Made by a program: the position numbers and the translations under genes
Shown: piece by piece, positions 11,647 through 23,638 of the stretch
How the letters are laid out: every line of letters begins with the position of its first letter
How positions within the stretch are numbered: position 1 is the first letter of the stretch
The notes under the pieces: model-generated
Seen by the model: the letters and a program-made list of their open reading frames with translations, nothing else
What the model was told of the DNA's origin: nothing
Database searches by the model: none
Origin: Quercus robur
Lineage: Eukaryota > Streptophyta > Magnoliopsida > Fagales > Fagaceae
DNA length: 64,000 nt
Direction: 5' to 3'
Assembly (NCBI RefSeq): GCF_932294415.1
Contig: NC_065545.1
Coordinates: 42,694,327 to 42,758,326, forward strand

Positions 11647-12126
11647 TGGCCTGTTTGGAAGTTTAAAAAATGAGGGAGAGTAGAGTAGAAGGAGGGAAAG
11701 TAATTCAATTACCTTGTTTGAAAATTTTATAAGGAAGGAGGGGGAGGAGTTTGAAGGGGTTTGGAGGGGTTTTAACCACCTCTAACCCTTCATTTTTAAT
11801 TCCCCCAAATTAGAGAGATTTGGAGGGAGAGTAAAGTAGATAAATTATTGACTAGATAAATTTCCCAATTTACTATTTCTAAATTAATAATAGACCAATG
11901 TTGCAAGTCCATTTTCAAATAGGGGTAAATTTGTCTATTTTAATCATTTCCTCTCATCTTCATCCTAATTTTTAAAATATCCAAATAAGGGGAAGGACTA
12001 ATTACTCCCTTCTCCCTTACTAATTTTAAAAATATTCAAACAAAGTGGAGGGGAATTATTCCCCTCTACTCTCCTCCCCACTACTCCCCTCTACTCTTCT
12101 CCCTCTCTAAACTTCCAAATAGGCCA
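11647..12126. mobile_element. Tourist-like MITE, 480 bp, TAA target duplication
   Basis: The ends TGGCCTGTTTGGAAGTTTA and TAAACTTCCAAATAGGCCA are inverted repeats, extending inward over roughly 40 bp of GGGAGAGTAGAG-type sequence. The trinucleotide TAA flanks both sides (11644-11646 and 12127-12129). Terminal wording and target size fit the PIF/Harbinger superfamily. It has no coding capacity and would depend on a transposase in trans. It lies about 370 bp upstream of the NHL start codon, within that gene's likely promoter region. Confidence 0.85.
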
Positions 12127-12495
12127 TAACTAAGATTAAACATTCAAATCTTTTAACGCTCTTTCTAACAAAATGTAGTTACTGTTGCAGCACTTTCTAG
12201 AACAAGAATTGCCCCCACAGCTTAAGGTAAACGGACGTTCGTGAATCTTGTTTGACCCTAATCGTTTTGATATAATTCAAAACATTTGTTAACAAAATTT
12301 TTTTAATCTCTAACAAATATATATAATATATATATACACACACGTAACAGTTGCATTGCATGAACAGCCTTTTGTTAAATGTTCAGAGATATTCATGGAA
12401 TACCAATGGACAAGAACATATTTTGCAAAATCTCTCTATCTTTTGCTTCTCTCTGAGTGTTTTTTTTTTTTTCCTTTTTTTTTTTTATAAAAAAA

Positions 12496-13212
12496 ATGGC
12501 AACTTTGGGTCCCAGAAAAGTTACAGAAATAGCAAAAGTTCACCCTTACAACATTGATGATGATGACGCTCACCTCCATGAAACGCGACCAAACGAAGCT
12601 CAAGCTGGTAGGATATATAGAGTTGGTTTCGTTTTAGCTGCCGTATTGGGTGTATTAACCAGTGTTGGCTGCTTGGTCGTCACCATTATGTGGTTCACGC
12701 CGAGACCACGAAGCCCTACGCTTTGGCTCAACTCTCTATCCATACCCACCTTCGTCTCCTCCAACTCTTCGTTAACAGCCAAATATGATGTGGGTTTCAC
12801 CTTCAAGAACCCAAACCAGATTTGGAACATTGTGTTAGGAGGGATTGAGGTCATCATATTCTACAAAAAGCCGTATACTCTTGCGACCACAACTGTTAAT
12901 AAGGCCATCCATTTGGGGATGGAGAAAGAGAAATTGGTGGAAGCAAAGTTTGAGGAGGGAGAGCAATGGTACTGGGGAGAGTCGATACTTGAAGAGATAA
13001 GGAGGGATTTTAAAGATGGGAATGTTAGCTTCCATCTCAACATAAGAGCTTCGGTTGCATGCCATGGTTCAAGGTGGGCGTTGTCGTCGTGGAGAGAAAA
13101 TGGAGCTAGCGCTGTTTTATACTCTTGTGTGCATCTCAAAGTTGCCTTCAATGCCACCACTGGTGATGGAAACTTACTAGGTTTTCTGCCTAGGCAATGC
13201 TATTTACGTTGA
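12496..13212 (+). CDS. NDR1/HIN1-like (NHL) LEA-2 domain membrane protein
   Basis: This is a single-exon gene for 238 aa. I chose the ATG at 12496 because the upstream in-frame ATG at 12457 adds only low-complexity FFFF/IKK residues encoded by T and A runs. The product has a short acidic cytosolic N-terminus with IDDDD at about 20-24. One hydrophobic segment follows at roughly residues 43-67 (VGFVLAAVLGVLTSVGCLVV). Then comes an extracytosolic LEA-2/WHy-like domain from about 75 to 235, including DVGFTFKNPNQ, the usual NPN site of the family. Length and layout match plant NHL proteins, which are plasma-membrane proteins mostly linked to pathogen and stress responses. No intron is usual for the family. 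The immediate upstream region has TATATATA-rich DNA and a Tourist MITE. The exact family member was not identified. Confidence 0.85.
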   Translation: MATLGPRKVTEIAKVHPYNIDDDDAHLHETRPNEAQAGRIYRVGFVLAAVLGVLTSVGCLVVTIMWFTPRPRSPTLWLNSLSIPTFVSSNSSLTAKYDVGFTFKNPNQIWNIVLGGIEVIIFYKKPYTLATTTVNKAIHLGMEKEKLVEAKFEEGEQWYWGESILEEIRRDFKDGNVSFHLNIRASVACHGSRWALSSWRENGASAVLYSCVHLKVAFNATTGDGNLLGFLPRQCYLR

Positions 13213-15498
13213 TGGTAATCTTATATTACGCCCTGTCCCTAATGCTGTTTTTTGTTTTTCACGAAAAATCATGGAGAAACTAAAATTCGAAAATATCTTA
13301 ATTTTCTATGCGTGGGATTTTTTTTTTTTTTCCCAATTTTTTTGAATATGAAGTCTTATACAATAAGAAAATTATGAAGGGAAATATTATTCTCTATTTT
13401 ATTTTAGAAAAACATTTTACTATAGACATAAATAAGAACGGATTGAGTTTGTAGTTTGAGATTGCGTTGATTGTATTCAACTCAACATAAGATTTTCGGC
13501 CTACTTTACTCTACTCTACTCTACTCTCTTTCAATCCAAAGATTCCAAACTGACCATTACTTGTGCGGCACTTCACCCAACCAAGGTGTTATACAAAGAG
13601 TAATGTTTATTTTACACTAGTTTTTTGAATTGAAATCGTGACTTGAAATCACGATTTTAGTGCAAATAATGTGTGTACGGTTGTTTGCAACAACCGCTAT
13701 GTACTAGTATTTATCCTTATATAAATATTTAGCTAGCTCTTGTGATAATTAGTGACAACCTAAACTTTATATTTTTAAGAGAGAATTATTTTGGTGCATT
13801 TGCGGCTTAGGTGTTAGGAGTGTCTTTGTACTATTTTTGTAATCTCCCTAAATTCTTAGTGAAATTTTCTTTTCATTGTCACCTATGGACATAGATCCAT
13901 GGCAAACCACATAAATCCTTAGTTTTCTATCCTTTGCATGTGGTTGTGTCTATTTTACTTTTTAATTTTCTTCAATCATATTATTTGTTTGTGAGAACTT
14001 TCTTAAAAACCCGAAATAGTTTTTACAATTAAGCTTATTGGGAGTTTTTCTAGTGATCCTTTGGTGCAATAAAAGGAACTAAAAAAAATGTTGTGTCTTT
14101 TTAATACAATATTCTTTCTTAGAATGTTTATGTCCCATAAAAGTGAAAATCTATCTTGAAAGTAATTTTTTCATATATAGAGTGAACATGCATAGTTAGA
14201 GAAAACGTTTTTTATCCATGCTTTTTTATCTGGGTCCATCCAAGAGTGAAGAAAGCTTATTATCTTTTAAACTCTAATAAGTATATAATTAGTATATAAT
14301 TGCTGTTTAGTTTAATATTAAAAAAATACATTAAATATATATATATATATAAACTTCGTAATTCAAATAAAAAATATACTTGATAACAATATTTCATAAA
14401 ATGAAGTTCATCCATTATGATCTGCGTGGTAAAGATTTTTTTAAAATTCATTTGCAATATAATCCAAATTATCTACCAACTTGAATAAGAATATCTAATA
14501 GAACCAATAAAGTCTTCCAAGCCATAAATGATCCAAAAAATTTAACCAATACAACTACAAGAGCAATTTCTACTATAAAATATGAAATCAAATAAACAAA
14601 AAGGTACATTATCTTTATAACAATTGCCCCCAGCTAGCCAATTCTTGTTTTAAAAGAAGACTCTTCTGCCAACTCAAATTTTAGGGGGGGGGGGGGGGGG
14701 GGTGTGGGGAGTTGGCCGCATGGGGCTATATGTCTATTCAATGAACGATTAAACTGTGTGAAAAGTTTTGTTTAGAAAATGCAAGCCTAAATCTCTAAGA
14801 TCCTGTTTGAGACTCCACACCAAAGTTTGAGTAATTCCTCCTCCTCGAATATGAAAGCTTGTGAGTAATTCCCCCTCCTCGAATATGAATTTCACAATGA
14901 TGTAATGCTAATTAAAAACCTGACTATCAACTACCAAGCTATAACAATTCCTATGCAGATTTCGTGTGAAGAATGTACAGCAATGGTATCCTTGACAATC
15001 AACTACCAAGCTTGCTCTTCACAATCAGCCACTTCCTGTCATTATAAGTTTATAACTGAGTCAAAAACCCTGTAACTTTGCTAGTTAACACATGTACGCT
15101 TAGGAGAATCTAATAAATCTTATTTGCCTTAAAATTTCTATCACTCTAGAGGGCATAAGCAGATTTGGAAGTTGTATTTTCTGGACCACTAGTCATGATT
15201 ACTCTGTTACTATTCTTGATGTGTGCCTGCCAACTGATAATAAGCAGTTGATCAGTTTATTTTTTAAATGAGTATGCGGTTACAGGTAAGCCTCTCTCTC
15301 ACATATATAAAAGTAGTAAGGTCTATCGCCTATTGTTACTATCTTGTGAATTGAATTCATATTACTTCTACAGCATTTTGTATATTAATGGTGCTTCTTG
15401 GCTCTCGTTTAAAATTAAAAAAAAAAAAATAGGACACAAGCATTTGAACTCATTTTATCACAGTAATTCATGGTCATTATCCAACCCTCTTAATCCTG
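13213..15498. other. intergenic, no gene recognised; G19 tract
   Basis: After the NHL stop the DNA is AT-rich. A C/T-rich piece near 13500-13555 resembles a worn end of the Tourist-type MITEs. A small hairpin (AATCGTGACTTGAAATCACGATT) sits near 13625-13660. An uninterrupted G19 run lies at 14684-14702. Confidence 0.5.
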
Positions 15499-15978
15499 CA
15501 TTGGTTTTCAAAACAAACAAATTTTTCCACCAAACTAGGTTCGAGAAATTTCCTCCAAACCATGGGTGGCACCCTCTAAAATAACCACGTGTCATTATGT
15601 GATTCTTACATGACTTTTTAATAAGTTAAACAAAGTAGCCTTAGTTAACCTCCAAACTGTAGATGAGACAGCCTCCTCAACCCAGGGTGAAACCACCGTG
15701 CTTAAGTATCCATTTGCCTCAGCTTAATTTCTTCTACAAAGGGCATATATAGCTTTTTAAAGCATCAACTTTTTCAAGGTACAACTGTAATTTATTAATT
15801 TTCAAGGTACAACTAAATAAGATGATGAAAATGAGCTCATCCAAACACACACTTGGAATAAATCCCACTACCCAAACCATCCTAAACGACATCTCATCAT
15901 CATCACAACCATCACCTCAAAACCTCTGAGAGTCTTTCTTTTCCTCACATGTTTGATAGGGGAGATGAGACTTTCTTA

Positions 15979-16207
15979 ACTCATGCCCAAATTGGTTTTC
16001 AGCTCTAATCCATTCCATGCCAGCATCCGTTCTCACCAATACCATCACATTTCCTTTTTAAGTCTTGAGCACGTGCATTCCCCAATCAAACATTAAATAA
16101 AAACAACTCGTGCCCAAATCGGTTTTCAGCTCTAATCCAATCCACGCCAGCATTTTCCTTTTTAAGTCTTGAGCACGTGCATTCCCCAATCAAACATTAA
16201 ATAAAGA
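15979..16207. repeat. direct repeat of ~100-125 bp with a deletion
   Basis: ACTCATGCCCAAATTGGTTTTC at about 15979 recurs at about 16105, and both copies run on to ACATTAAATAAA. The second copy lacks about 28 bp after GCCAGCAT. It lies inside the composite inverted-repeat element. Confidence 0.85.
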
Positions 16208-16211
16208 CTTT

Positions 16212-16337
16212 TGGTCTATTTGGGTTGAGGGGGAGGGAGGGAGAGTAGAGTTGGACTAAAATTAGCCTATTTTCAGCCAACTCTACTCTACTCCCCCTCC
16301 ACTCCCTCTCCCTACCCCCCTCAATCCAAACGGGCCA
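16212..16337. mobile_element. 126-bp foldback MITE, Tourist-like
   Basis: The arms TGGTCTATTTGGGTTGAGG and CCTCAATCCAAACGGGCCA are inverted repeats that pair over almost half the element each. The flanks are TTT on both sides, short enough for a 3-bp target duplication of the PIF/Harbinger type. It is similar in wording to the 480-bp element at 11647. Confidence 0.72.
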
Positions 16338-17170
16338 TTTCTTAACAATTTCAAAAGATATCCCCCACATCTTCTAAAAGGTTAAGTGGACTGATGGGTG
16401 GGTCATAGTAATGATTATAATGATCCTTTTTTTTTTCCTTTTTTTGGTAGTCTTTTCAATTCTTAGACGTATAGAGGGTCCGAGACACCAAATTTGAAAC
16501 ACTCCTCTTCCCCCACCCCGCGCCCTCTCACACCACTACTGCATTCACTCTTTTTTTTTTTTTTTTTTTGGGTTATTCAGATTCAGATTACCAGTTTATA
16601 TACCAATGATCTAACCTAAGTTAATGGTTGAATTTGAAATTCAGGGGGAATGGAGTCATGCTACTTAACTTGGTGACTGTAGGGTACTTGAGTGAAAGCC
16701 TTGAGATGTGTTAAACAGGACTGCTGTGCTCCATTGAGTCTTTTGGTTGAGTTAATGGATGCAACTAGACTGGAAAGAGTCTGAGTCAAGAAGCTTAGGG
16801 ATGCAACTTTGGATGCTATCAAAGGAGGGAGCCCAAATAAGGATTTGGATGAGTTAGTGAAGTGGCTAGATGACATCAAAATATGAAAGGCAAGCGATTT
16901 TTTTTCTTCATTTCTTTTTGGAACTTTGGGAATGATTGCATGCACTCTTGGTGGCAGGTGAATGGACCTTAAAACGGGAGAGAGGAGGAGGACACGAAAG
17001 CAGAATGTGATAAGACTTAACAGAGGTTATTCTATCAAGTCTACTAAAATGTCATGTGAGAATTACATGCCCCAGTAACGCACAGTTTATTTTAGAGAGT
17101 GCCAACTAGCAGTTTGGACAAAATTTCTCCAACCCAGTTTGGAGAAATTTTTTTCCTTTCAAAATTACAA

Positions 17171-19714
17171 AATCAACATTGGACCAAACACTTAAAAATG
17201 ACCACACAACACACAAAAGGACAAGACCAAGGTCATAGGTCACCAATGACAAAACCACTTTGGATATACCATAACCACTTCCATCTGACACACTATCAAC
17301 AAATATCCGCACCACCATTTTTTTTTAACACATCCACTCTCTCATTGCTAGTTGGATGGCTGCCCCCATCACCACTGCATTCACTCTTCCAACCAGCTAT
17401 GTAGACCCACACCTCACCAATTCCAGAAACACATTTACAAAATCATTGCTTTAAGTTCAAGGAAGTACAGGAAGACAACCATTGACACCTTTTAGCAGAG
17501 GAAATTGGTTGAGGAGATAATCATCAAAATCAATGCGTAAAGTTATCTGTAGAAATGGAGAACATGAATCAAAGGTTTTCCTGAGAACATGGTAGGCATA
17601 GAAGGTCCGGGTTTAATGGAGCAAATCTTGACCATGTCTTTTTAATTCTGGTTTATAACTTGCAGCGAAGAATGCAGCTCACACCCTGAAGATTCTAACT
17701 GGGTTTAATAGAGCTGTTGGGGGTCAGTTCCAGGTATCAGATAAAGCATTTTGTTGATAATCTACAGGGTTATCTTGGAGAGAGAGAGAGAGAGGAGATC
17801 TTGTTTATGGGCAGATTGGTTAAATTTAAATTGTAAAATCTTATATTGTGACATTCAAAATGTGAATTGTGAATTGTTGGGTGAATGAATTAGGTCTGAT
17901 CTGAATTTTGCTATGCTAGTTTACTGATTGAGAATTTACCTATGTGATATGTTTAAAATACAAATACAACTAAGAATATGAGTCACACAAATAAATAAAT
18001 ATCCAGGAATCCAATCCACAACTGGTGGCTGTAGTTGATGTATGGATCTTTGTCATATCACTTTCACTTTCACTTGGTTCATAGAATCCAACATATATTG
18101 AAAGAATTGATAGTAGGCATTAGATTTGGGGTGATAACAACTGAGTTTTCAAACGTCCCTTTGACACCACCACACTATCGTCACCTCTATCATAATTCAC
18201 TAACCATCACCACCACCATTATGGTAATGACAACCCACTACAATCATTTCCAACACCCAATCACATCATAGGAATAATAAATCACTATGAATACAACTCT
18301 GATAAAAAGAAAAAGTCATCAAAATCAACCCATAACTTCTTTCAAAATGTCACCAATTATAACCCATTCTTATTATCAAAATCACAAACCACTGCCTCCA
18401 AGAATTTTGAAGTTCAATTGGTCAGAGCACCGCCCCTGTCCAGGCGAAAGTTGCGAGTTCGAGCCCCCTCAGTCTTGACGGATCCAAATCCAATAAAAAA
18501 GAAAATACATCAGTTCATCTTATCACCATAATTACCATCATCACCACCATGACTGCCACCTATTCATGTCATGTTCAGCTGTGATCACTGTACAACAAAG
18601 CAGGGTTTGCATAAAGGGTGGAAATAAGATAAACCCATATATCAGCAGCTAGGTCTGCTTGGAATCGGTACCAAGCAGGCAACATAGAATCGCTAAGAAT
18701 GAACACCTAGGGTCAACTGGAATCAGCACTAAGCTGTTGGAAAATTTTCAACTGAAGTTTGATTCATCATACAGTCTCCATACAATTACAATAGCATGCT
18801 TATATAGACTACTAGGACTAAACTCCAATCCTAACTAACTTGGATCAAAGCCAATTATTTACTAACGAAAACAACCTTAACTCTAGGAAATTAAATACAA
18901 CAACCAAGCATAGTCCCAAAACTCTTAAGAAATTATATAAAATGCTAAAAACTTAATTAGATAAGAAGACCTAGAATAACAGTGAACAAACCAAGAGAAA
19001 AATATATTTGACTCTAAAATTATATAAACCAAATTAAAATAAAATTGTCTTTGCGCTCCTTGAATCACTTCAAATCTAAAAGTAGATTATTTTGGCTAAG
19101 TAAGAAGTTTCCTACTTTTCTAATGCATTTGCCAGGTATAGTTGTACTCAATACTCAAAACCATTAGCTAAAAATGTCTTCGGTAAACTAATTGGTGGGA
19201 CCAAAATATAAGAACCTTTTAACAAACAACCACACTGTTCTTAACTCATCAAATCACTTTATTTTTAAAATTTTTTTCTCAAAGATATCAACTAAAAGAG
19301 GCCTAGTTTCAAACCAACTTAAGGAAGATCCTAAAGGGAGTAAAAAATGACAACCATAGAATTTCATTTTTTTTTTTTTTCATCTTAGCTTCTTCAAAAC
19401 TATCATGGTAAAAATTATGGAAGTCAATATTGCCAAAAACTACAAGCAAGCGTATAAACACAAGAAACATTCACATCAATAGCACTGTAACAATATCTAC
19501 AAAACAAGGAGGAATTAATAGTTGAAAAACTCTGAAAAGAGCGTAAGACAGTTCCAAGACACCCCCACCCCTCCCCAACCAAAAAAAGGAAAGAAAAAAA
19601 TATATAAGAATCATATGATAAATCAACCTAAACCACTTAGTAGCACCAATGCTATATTCACAAGAAAATATTAATATTTTCAAAATTACAACAAACTCAA
19701 TTTGCATTTGTTAG
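17171..19714. other. intergenic, no gene recognised
   Basis: Contains a (GA)n run near 17780-17794, CCA/CAT-rich low complexity near 18150-18260 and the trnD-like remnant at 18404-18500. Short open frames here have no recognisable family. Confidence 0.5.
18404..18500 (+). pseudogene. trnD-GUC: plastid-type trnD-GUC remnant (nuclear organelle insert)
   Basis: The segment AGTTCAATTGGTCAGAGCACC, the anticodon arm around CCTGTC, GAGTTCGAGCCCCCTCAGTC and the following GACGGATCCAAATCCAATAA match my knowledge of plastid trnD-GUC and its 3' flank. Here the acceptor 5' side is degenerate, an extra C disrupts the anticodon stem and the 3' side reads CTTG instead of CCCG, so a functional tRNA is unlikely. 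It is best read as DNA of plastid origin in the nucleus, arriving directly or by way of a mitochondrial copy. Confidence 0.72.
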
Positions 19715-20483
19715 CTAACCTTTGCGAGGGTGGAAGAAGCGACCACCAAATGTTCCTAAACTTTCTGAAATAGACCTAGTAAAGGCTGGCAGCTTGCTCT
19801 TCCTGTCAAATAAATCAAACTCTTTGTCCGAGCAACATTTCTGCTTAAAGCTAGAGAATCTTCTATATGCTTCTGTTTGCAGACCAGAGATGCGAGGTGC
19901 AATGTTATTCCAGCCATCCCCTACAATATCTTTCGTGACAAGACCACTAGAACGGGCTAATTCCATTGCACCACTTCCTGCAGCCATAACAGCTAGGAAA
20001 AGAATGTATTGATCAAGCTTTTGCACTCAAGAATCAATACTACAATCCTTCACTCAGACAGACACATGCAAACATTAATATCAACAAGGTACACATTCAC
20101 AACTTAAAATCCAGGCAGATTAAACATGATGTGTTTATGTTTCCCAAAATGCATAAGAACAGCGTGAATCATCCTTATATGCAAAGCAACTGATAGAAAA
20201 TGTAGCATGTGAAATGGTTAAATTACAAAATGAATACCATACCATTGTAAGGAACTTCATAGAGGCCATTTGCAGGTAGGCCAATGCCAAAACCAACCAG
20301 AGTTATACCAACACAAAATCCAACACCACAGCCTGAGCCAACATAACCAATTGCCTCAGGGCCAAAACCAGGGCCCCATCCAACACCACAACCAATGCCT
20401 ATTCCCATGCCCCAAAAGGCTCCAGATGTTGGATGCACAGGGTTCCATCTTTCATATCTTCTGAATACCCCTTTAATAATCAT
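19715..20483 (-). CDS. cadmium-induced protein AS8-like protein
   Basis: There are two coding exons on the minus strand: 20483-20243 (241 nt) and 19992-19715 (278 nt), joined by a GT-AG intron in phase 1, giving 172 aa. The N-terminal half is the strongest signature: MIIKGVFRRYERWNPVHP then a glycine-rich, aromatic block (GAFWGMGIGIGCGVGWGPGF, GYVGSGCGVGFCVGITLVGF) typical of plant AS8-like proteins. The glycine-rich part at about residues 22-66 is hydrophobic and could be membrane-associated. The C-terminal half is polar and basic (YRRFSSFKQKCC, ending FHPRKG). The exact biochemical role is not known to me. An acceptor CAG at 20492-20490 just before the ATG and a donor at 21075 suggest a 5' UTR intron of about 586 bp, with the leader exon near 21076-21260 (inferred). 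The final codons sit on a usable donor (AAAG/GTTAGC), so a further 3' exon cannot be excluded. Confidence 0.78.
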
Positions 20484-21456
20484 TAGGACCTGAGATGGAA
20501 GATAACAAGGAGATGTGGTTGACAAGAATTTTTCGAAGAACAATAACGTGTATTCAATAATATAAAAATCAGTGTTACATCAATTCCACATATATTACTC
20601 AGCCATATGAACTAATCATGTGGTTATTTTTAAGGTCCTAGAATCATATGAAAAAACGTGTGTCTAAAAGGGTGACTTAACTTTAATTTTGTAAAGCAAA
20701 ATGAAATAAACCGCTATTGCAATTTATAGAAATTGCACTTATTTCCTTTTTGATAAGCAAGCAAAAAAAATTCATTGCTCAAATTGTACTGACAAAATTG
20801 ACAAATTCTCTACTGACTTAGCCCTTGATATAAGTGGGCATATTAAAGCAACAATGACACCCATCAATTAATTTTTCATACTTCCATTCAAAAACTTTAG
20901 TGCAATTTGATGCATGAGCTTCAAACTTTCCATTACATATGCTCCACTTAAAATGTACTAGCAAAACGTAAAGTACAAAAAAAGCTAAGAATAAAGAATA
21001 AACAACCAAAGCACATAATACCCAGAAACAGAAAAAAGAAGTAAGTTAAAATTAGAGGTCGTAGTCGTAGATTACCGTAAAATTGTGGTTCTGCAGATTT
21101 TGTCTTTCTCCTGGTCCGGCTCTGCAGATTTTGTTGCTGAGGCTGTAAACAATTGTACACAGTGACCCAAATTTTCAGCCGTAGTGGTATATGGGCTTTC
21201 CACAAAAAGGCCGACTTCTGTTGCCTTATCTACCCACAACCACAAGCCCAACCTAGAATTGCATTGCACTGGTATTAATTAATATTATTGAGATGTTCAA
21301 GTCCACTCTCGACCCAAACAAAAAGAAGTTCAAGCCCAACTTACTTAAGCTTTTGATGGGATTCCGACTCTTCCTCGCTCAAAACCAAGATTATAACAGA
21401 AATAGTAATTTTTATCGCTGGAAATAAAGAATTTATAATAGAATAACTAACCCTTT

Positions 21457-21912
21457 GTTTTGCGCAAAAATATCATGACTTGAGGCTGTGAAATTTTCAC
21501 ATGTCATAAGACCGACTCCTTTTCGCACAAAAGCTTTCCCTCAAGTGTTTTAGGCATCAAAGACTTTCACTGAACTCTTTTTTTGGGCAAAAATTTCGAC
21601 CTCTTATTTTGCGTGAAAATCATGACCCCCAGCATCTTGAATTTTTTGTACTTAATGAGATAAGAGTCAAGACTCCTTTTCGCTCGAAGACTAGACTATG
21701 CCTCATATAGACTTCCACCGAGTTCTCCTTTTTTTTTTTTCGCAATTAATTTGCGCTAAAATCATGACCCAAGTGTCAGGAATTTTCGAGCATAATAAGA
21801 CTAACTACTTTTCACTCGAAAACTATGCCTTAGTGTTTTGGGCATGAAAGACTTCCACCGTGCTCTTTTATTTCTTTTTGCAAAAATTCATGCCTCTTAT
21901 ATTGCGCAAAAA
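21457..21912. repeat. degenerate tandem array, ~147-bp unit, about 3-4 copies
   Basis: The phrase TTTTGCGCAAAAATCATGAC recurs with changes at GCG anchors 21462, 21611, 21753 and 21904 (spacings 149, 142 and 151). Between anchors the same order of words returns: ATTTTC, AAGACTCCTTTTCGC, TATGCCT, GGCAT.AAAGACTTCCACCG. It is non-coding in all frames and lies a few hundred bases upstream of the AS8-like gene. Confidence 0.78.
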
Positions 21913-22274
21913 TCATGATGAGATTGCGCCCACCCACCCACAAACTTCCCAATCAGAGTTTTGGCAGTTAATCTATGCGAGTGAGTGGGGTTGTGTTGGT
22001 GCCTCTTTAGGGATATTGGAGATTCTAACGTTGTTATCATCCTTGATTTAAGTTCGAAAGCTAGGTTATATGATTGGTATGGTGTTAGGCATCTAACCCG
22101 CCTAATAAACTAATCTTTTAGACTGTGATGACCAATAATTATATCATATCATTCAAGAGTTTCGCATGATTGATGTCCTTATTTTCTTTCTTTGTTGTAG
22201 GTACTATGTTTACTTATGGGCAAACAAACAGTATGCATGGCTTGTTTACTAAGTAAGGGTTTTATAATCTTTTA

Positions 22275-22891
22275 CGGTGTGTTTGGTAAAGTAGATTTTA
22301 GGGAGGATAGAAAAAAAAAGGAAAAAAAATGAGGAGAAAAAACTTTTTGAAGAGTATTTGATTGGAAGAGAGACAAAGGAAAATGATGGTGGGGTCCATG
22401 TGTTTTCTTGCGCATGAGCTTATTAGTCCAATACATTGCTTTTTTTTTTTTTTTTTGGGCCTGGATGTTGGCTTCTTCTTTCTTTTATTTTTCTTTTTCT
22501 TTTCTTTTTTTCTTGGACATTGCTTCTCTTTTTTTTTTTTTTTTTTCCTGGGGCAGGCTTTGTCCAATGTTGCTCTTCTCTCCTTCTTTTTTTCTTTTGC
22601 TTTCTTTTATTTATTTATTTTTTTTTTTTGTGTAGACATGATTTTTTTTTTCTAGATGTGATTTTTATTTTTTAATAAATTTGGGTGATTGCATTTTTTT
22701 TAATTGGACATCATTTTTTAATAAGGGTATATGAGTAAATTTACACAAACTCACTTTTCTCATTCCTCCACTTTTCCACTTCCAACTAAATAAAAATGAG
22801 GGAAATTAAAATATTTTCTATCCTCCTACTTTTCTACCCTCCCATCATTTTCTATTATCTCACTTTTCCACCCCTCCAACCAAACAGACTC
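22275..22891. mobile_element. Tourist-like MITE, 617 bp, TTA target duplication
   Basis: The left end CGGTGTGTTTGGTAAAGTAG and right end CCTCCAACCAAACAGACTC are imperfect inverted repeats, with further inverse pairing of GGGAGGATAGAAA-type sequence inside. TTA flanks both sides (22272-22274 and 22892-22894), as in PIF/Harbinger elements. The centre is T/C-rich low complexity, which produces long but meaningless open frames. Confidence 0.75.
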
Positions 22892-22976
22892 TTAGTGCAA
22901 GATTTGTTCAAAATAATTCAAAGGATACTTCATGGAAAAAAAAATGTGAAACTACATAATCTAAAATTGATTTTCG

Positions 22977-23383
22977 GGACAAAATGGGCTTCTGCCCTTT
23001 TCGGGCAAATTAATTAGTTTTATACCCTCTTTCCCAAACTAAATAGGGAAATGCCCCTCTTTTAAAACTCGATTTATGATCAATCGAGTTAGGCCCTATA
23101 GTGACTTTTTTAAGACCTATAGTGACGTTTTTTTAACTCAACCTCAATGAAATTGAGTTATAGGTAAAAAAATTGCCTATAACTCGATTTTATTGAAGTC
23201 GAGTTAAAAAACGTCACTATAGGCTCATTAAAACGCCACTATAAGGTTTCAAAAAAAAAAAATTTTTCTAACTCGATTTATCATAAATCAAGTTTTAAAA
23301 GATGGGCATTTCCCTATTTAGTTTGGGAAATATAGTATAAAGCTAATTAATTTACTTGAGAATGGAAAAAGCCCATTTTGTCC
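22977..23383. mobile_element. palindromic MITE, 407 bp, 10-bp target duplication
   Basis: Almost the whole element is an inverted repeat: the outer GGACAAAATGGGC/GCCCATTTTGTCC pairs perfectly. TTTCCCAAACTAAATAGGG then pairs with CCCTATTTAGTTTGGGAAA, and the centre holds AACTCGATTTTATTGAAGTC-type arms. The exact 10-bp flank TTGATTTTCG (22967-22976 and 23384-23393) fits a Mutator-like mechanism. A transcript would fold into one long hairpin. Confidence 0.82.
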
Positions 23384-23638
23384 TTGATTTTCGTAACAAC
23401 TTTTTTTTTTTAATGAAATTTGTTGGAATTTGGGAGTAAATAAATTTTATAATTCATTATTCTACATTAGGGTGTGGATCAAGCTCTTTGCGTGCAAATC
23501 AGTCCTACATGGAGATCTATAAAGATGTAATAAATGATTTAGCTAGTTCGGATTTTGGTTATTTACTGAAGAACAAAGTTTCTCTCCAAACTAGTTTGGG
23601 GAGATATCTTTCAAACTTATCATATATTTTTATATTGA

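Larger units (their letters stand above)
15499..17170. mobile_element. composite element bounded by ~120-bp inverted repeats
   Basis: The left arm (about 15499-15620) and the reverse complement of the right arm (about 17045-17170) share AAATTTCTCCAAACTGG-type wording, GAGAAATTT, GGCACTCTCTAAAATAA and ACATGACTTTTTAATA in the same order. The roughly 1.4 kb between them holds no transposase I can recognise, but contains a direct repeat and a nested MITE. I infer an old non-autonomous DNA transposon; ends and target duplication are not resolved. Confidence 0.5.

Noticed and set aside
22362-22675. Overlapping open frames rich in Phe/Leu and Lys
   Set aside because: They come from T/C homopolymer runs inside a Tourist-like MITE and have no domain.
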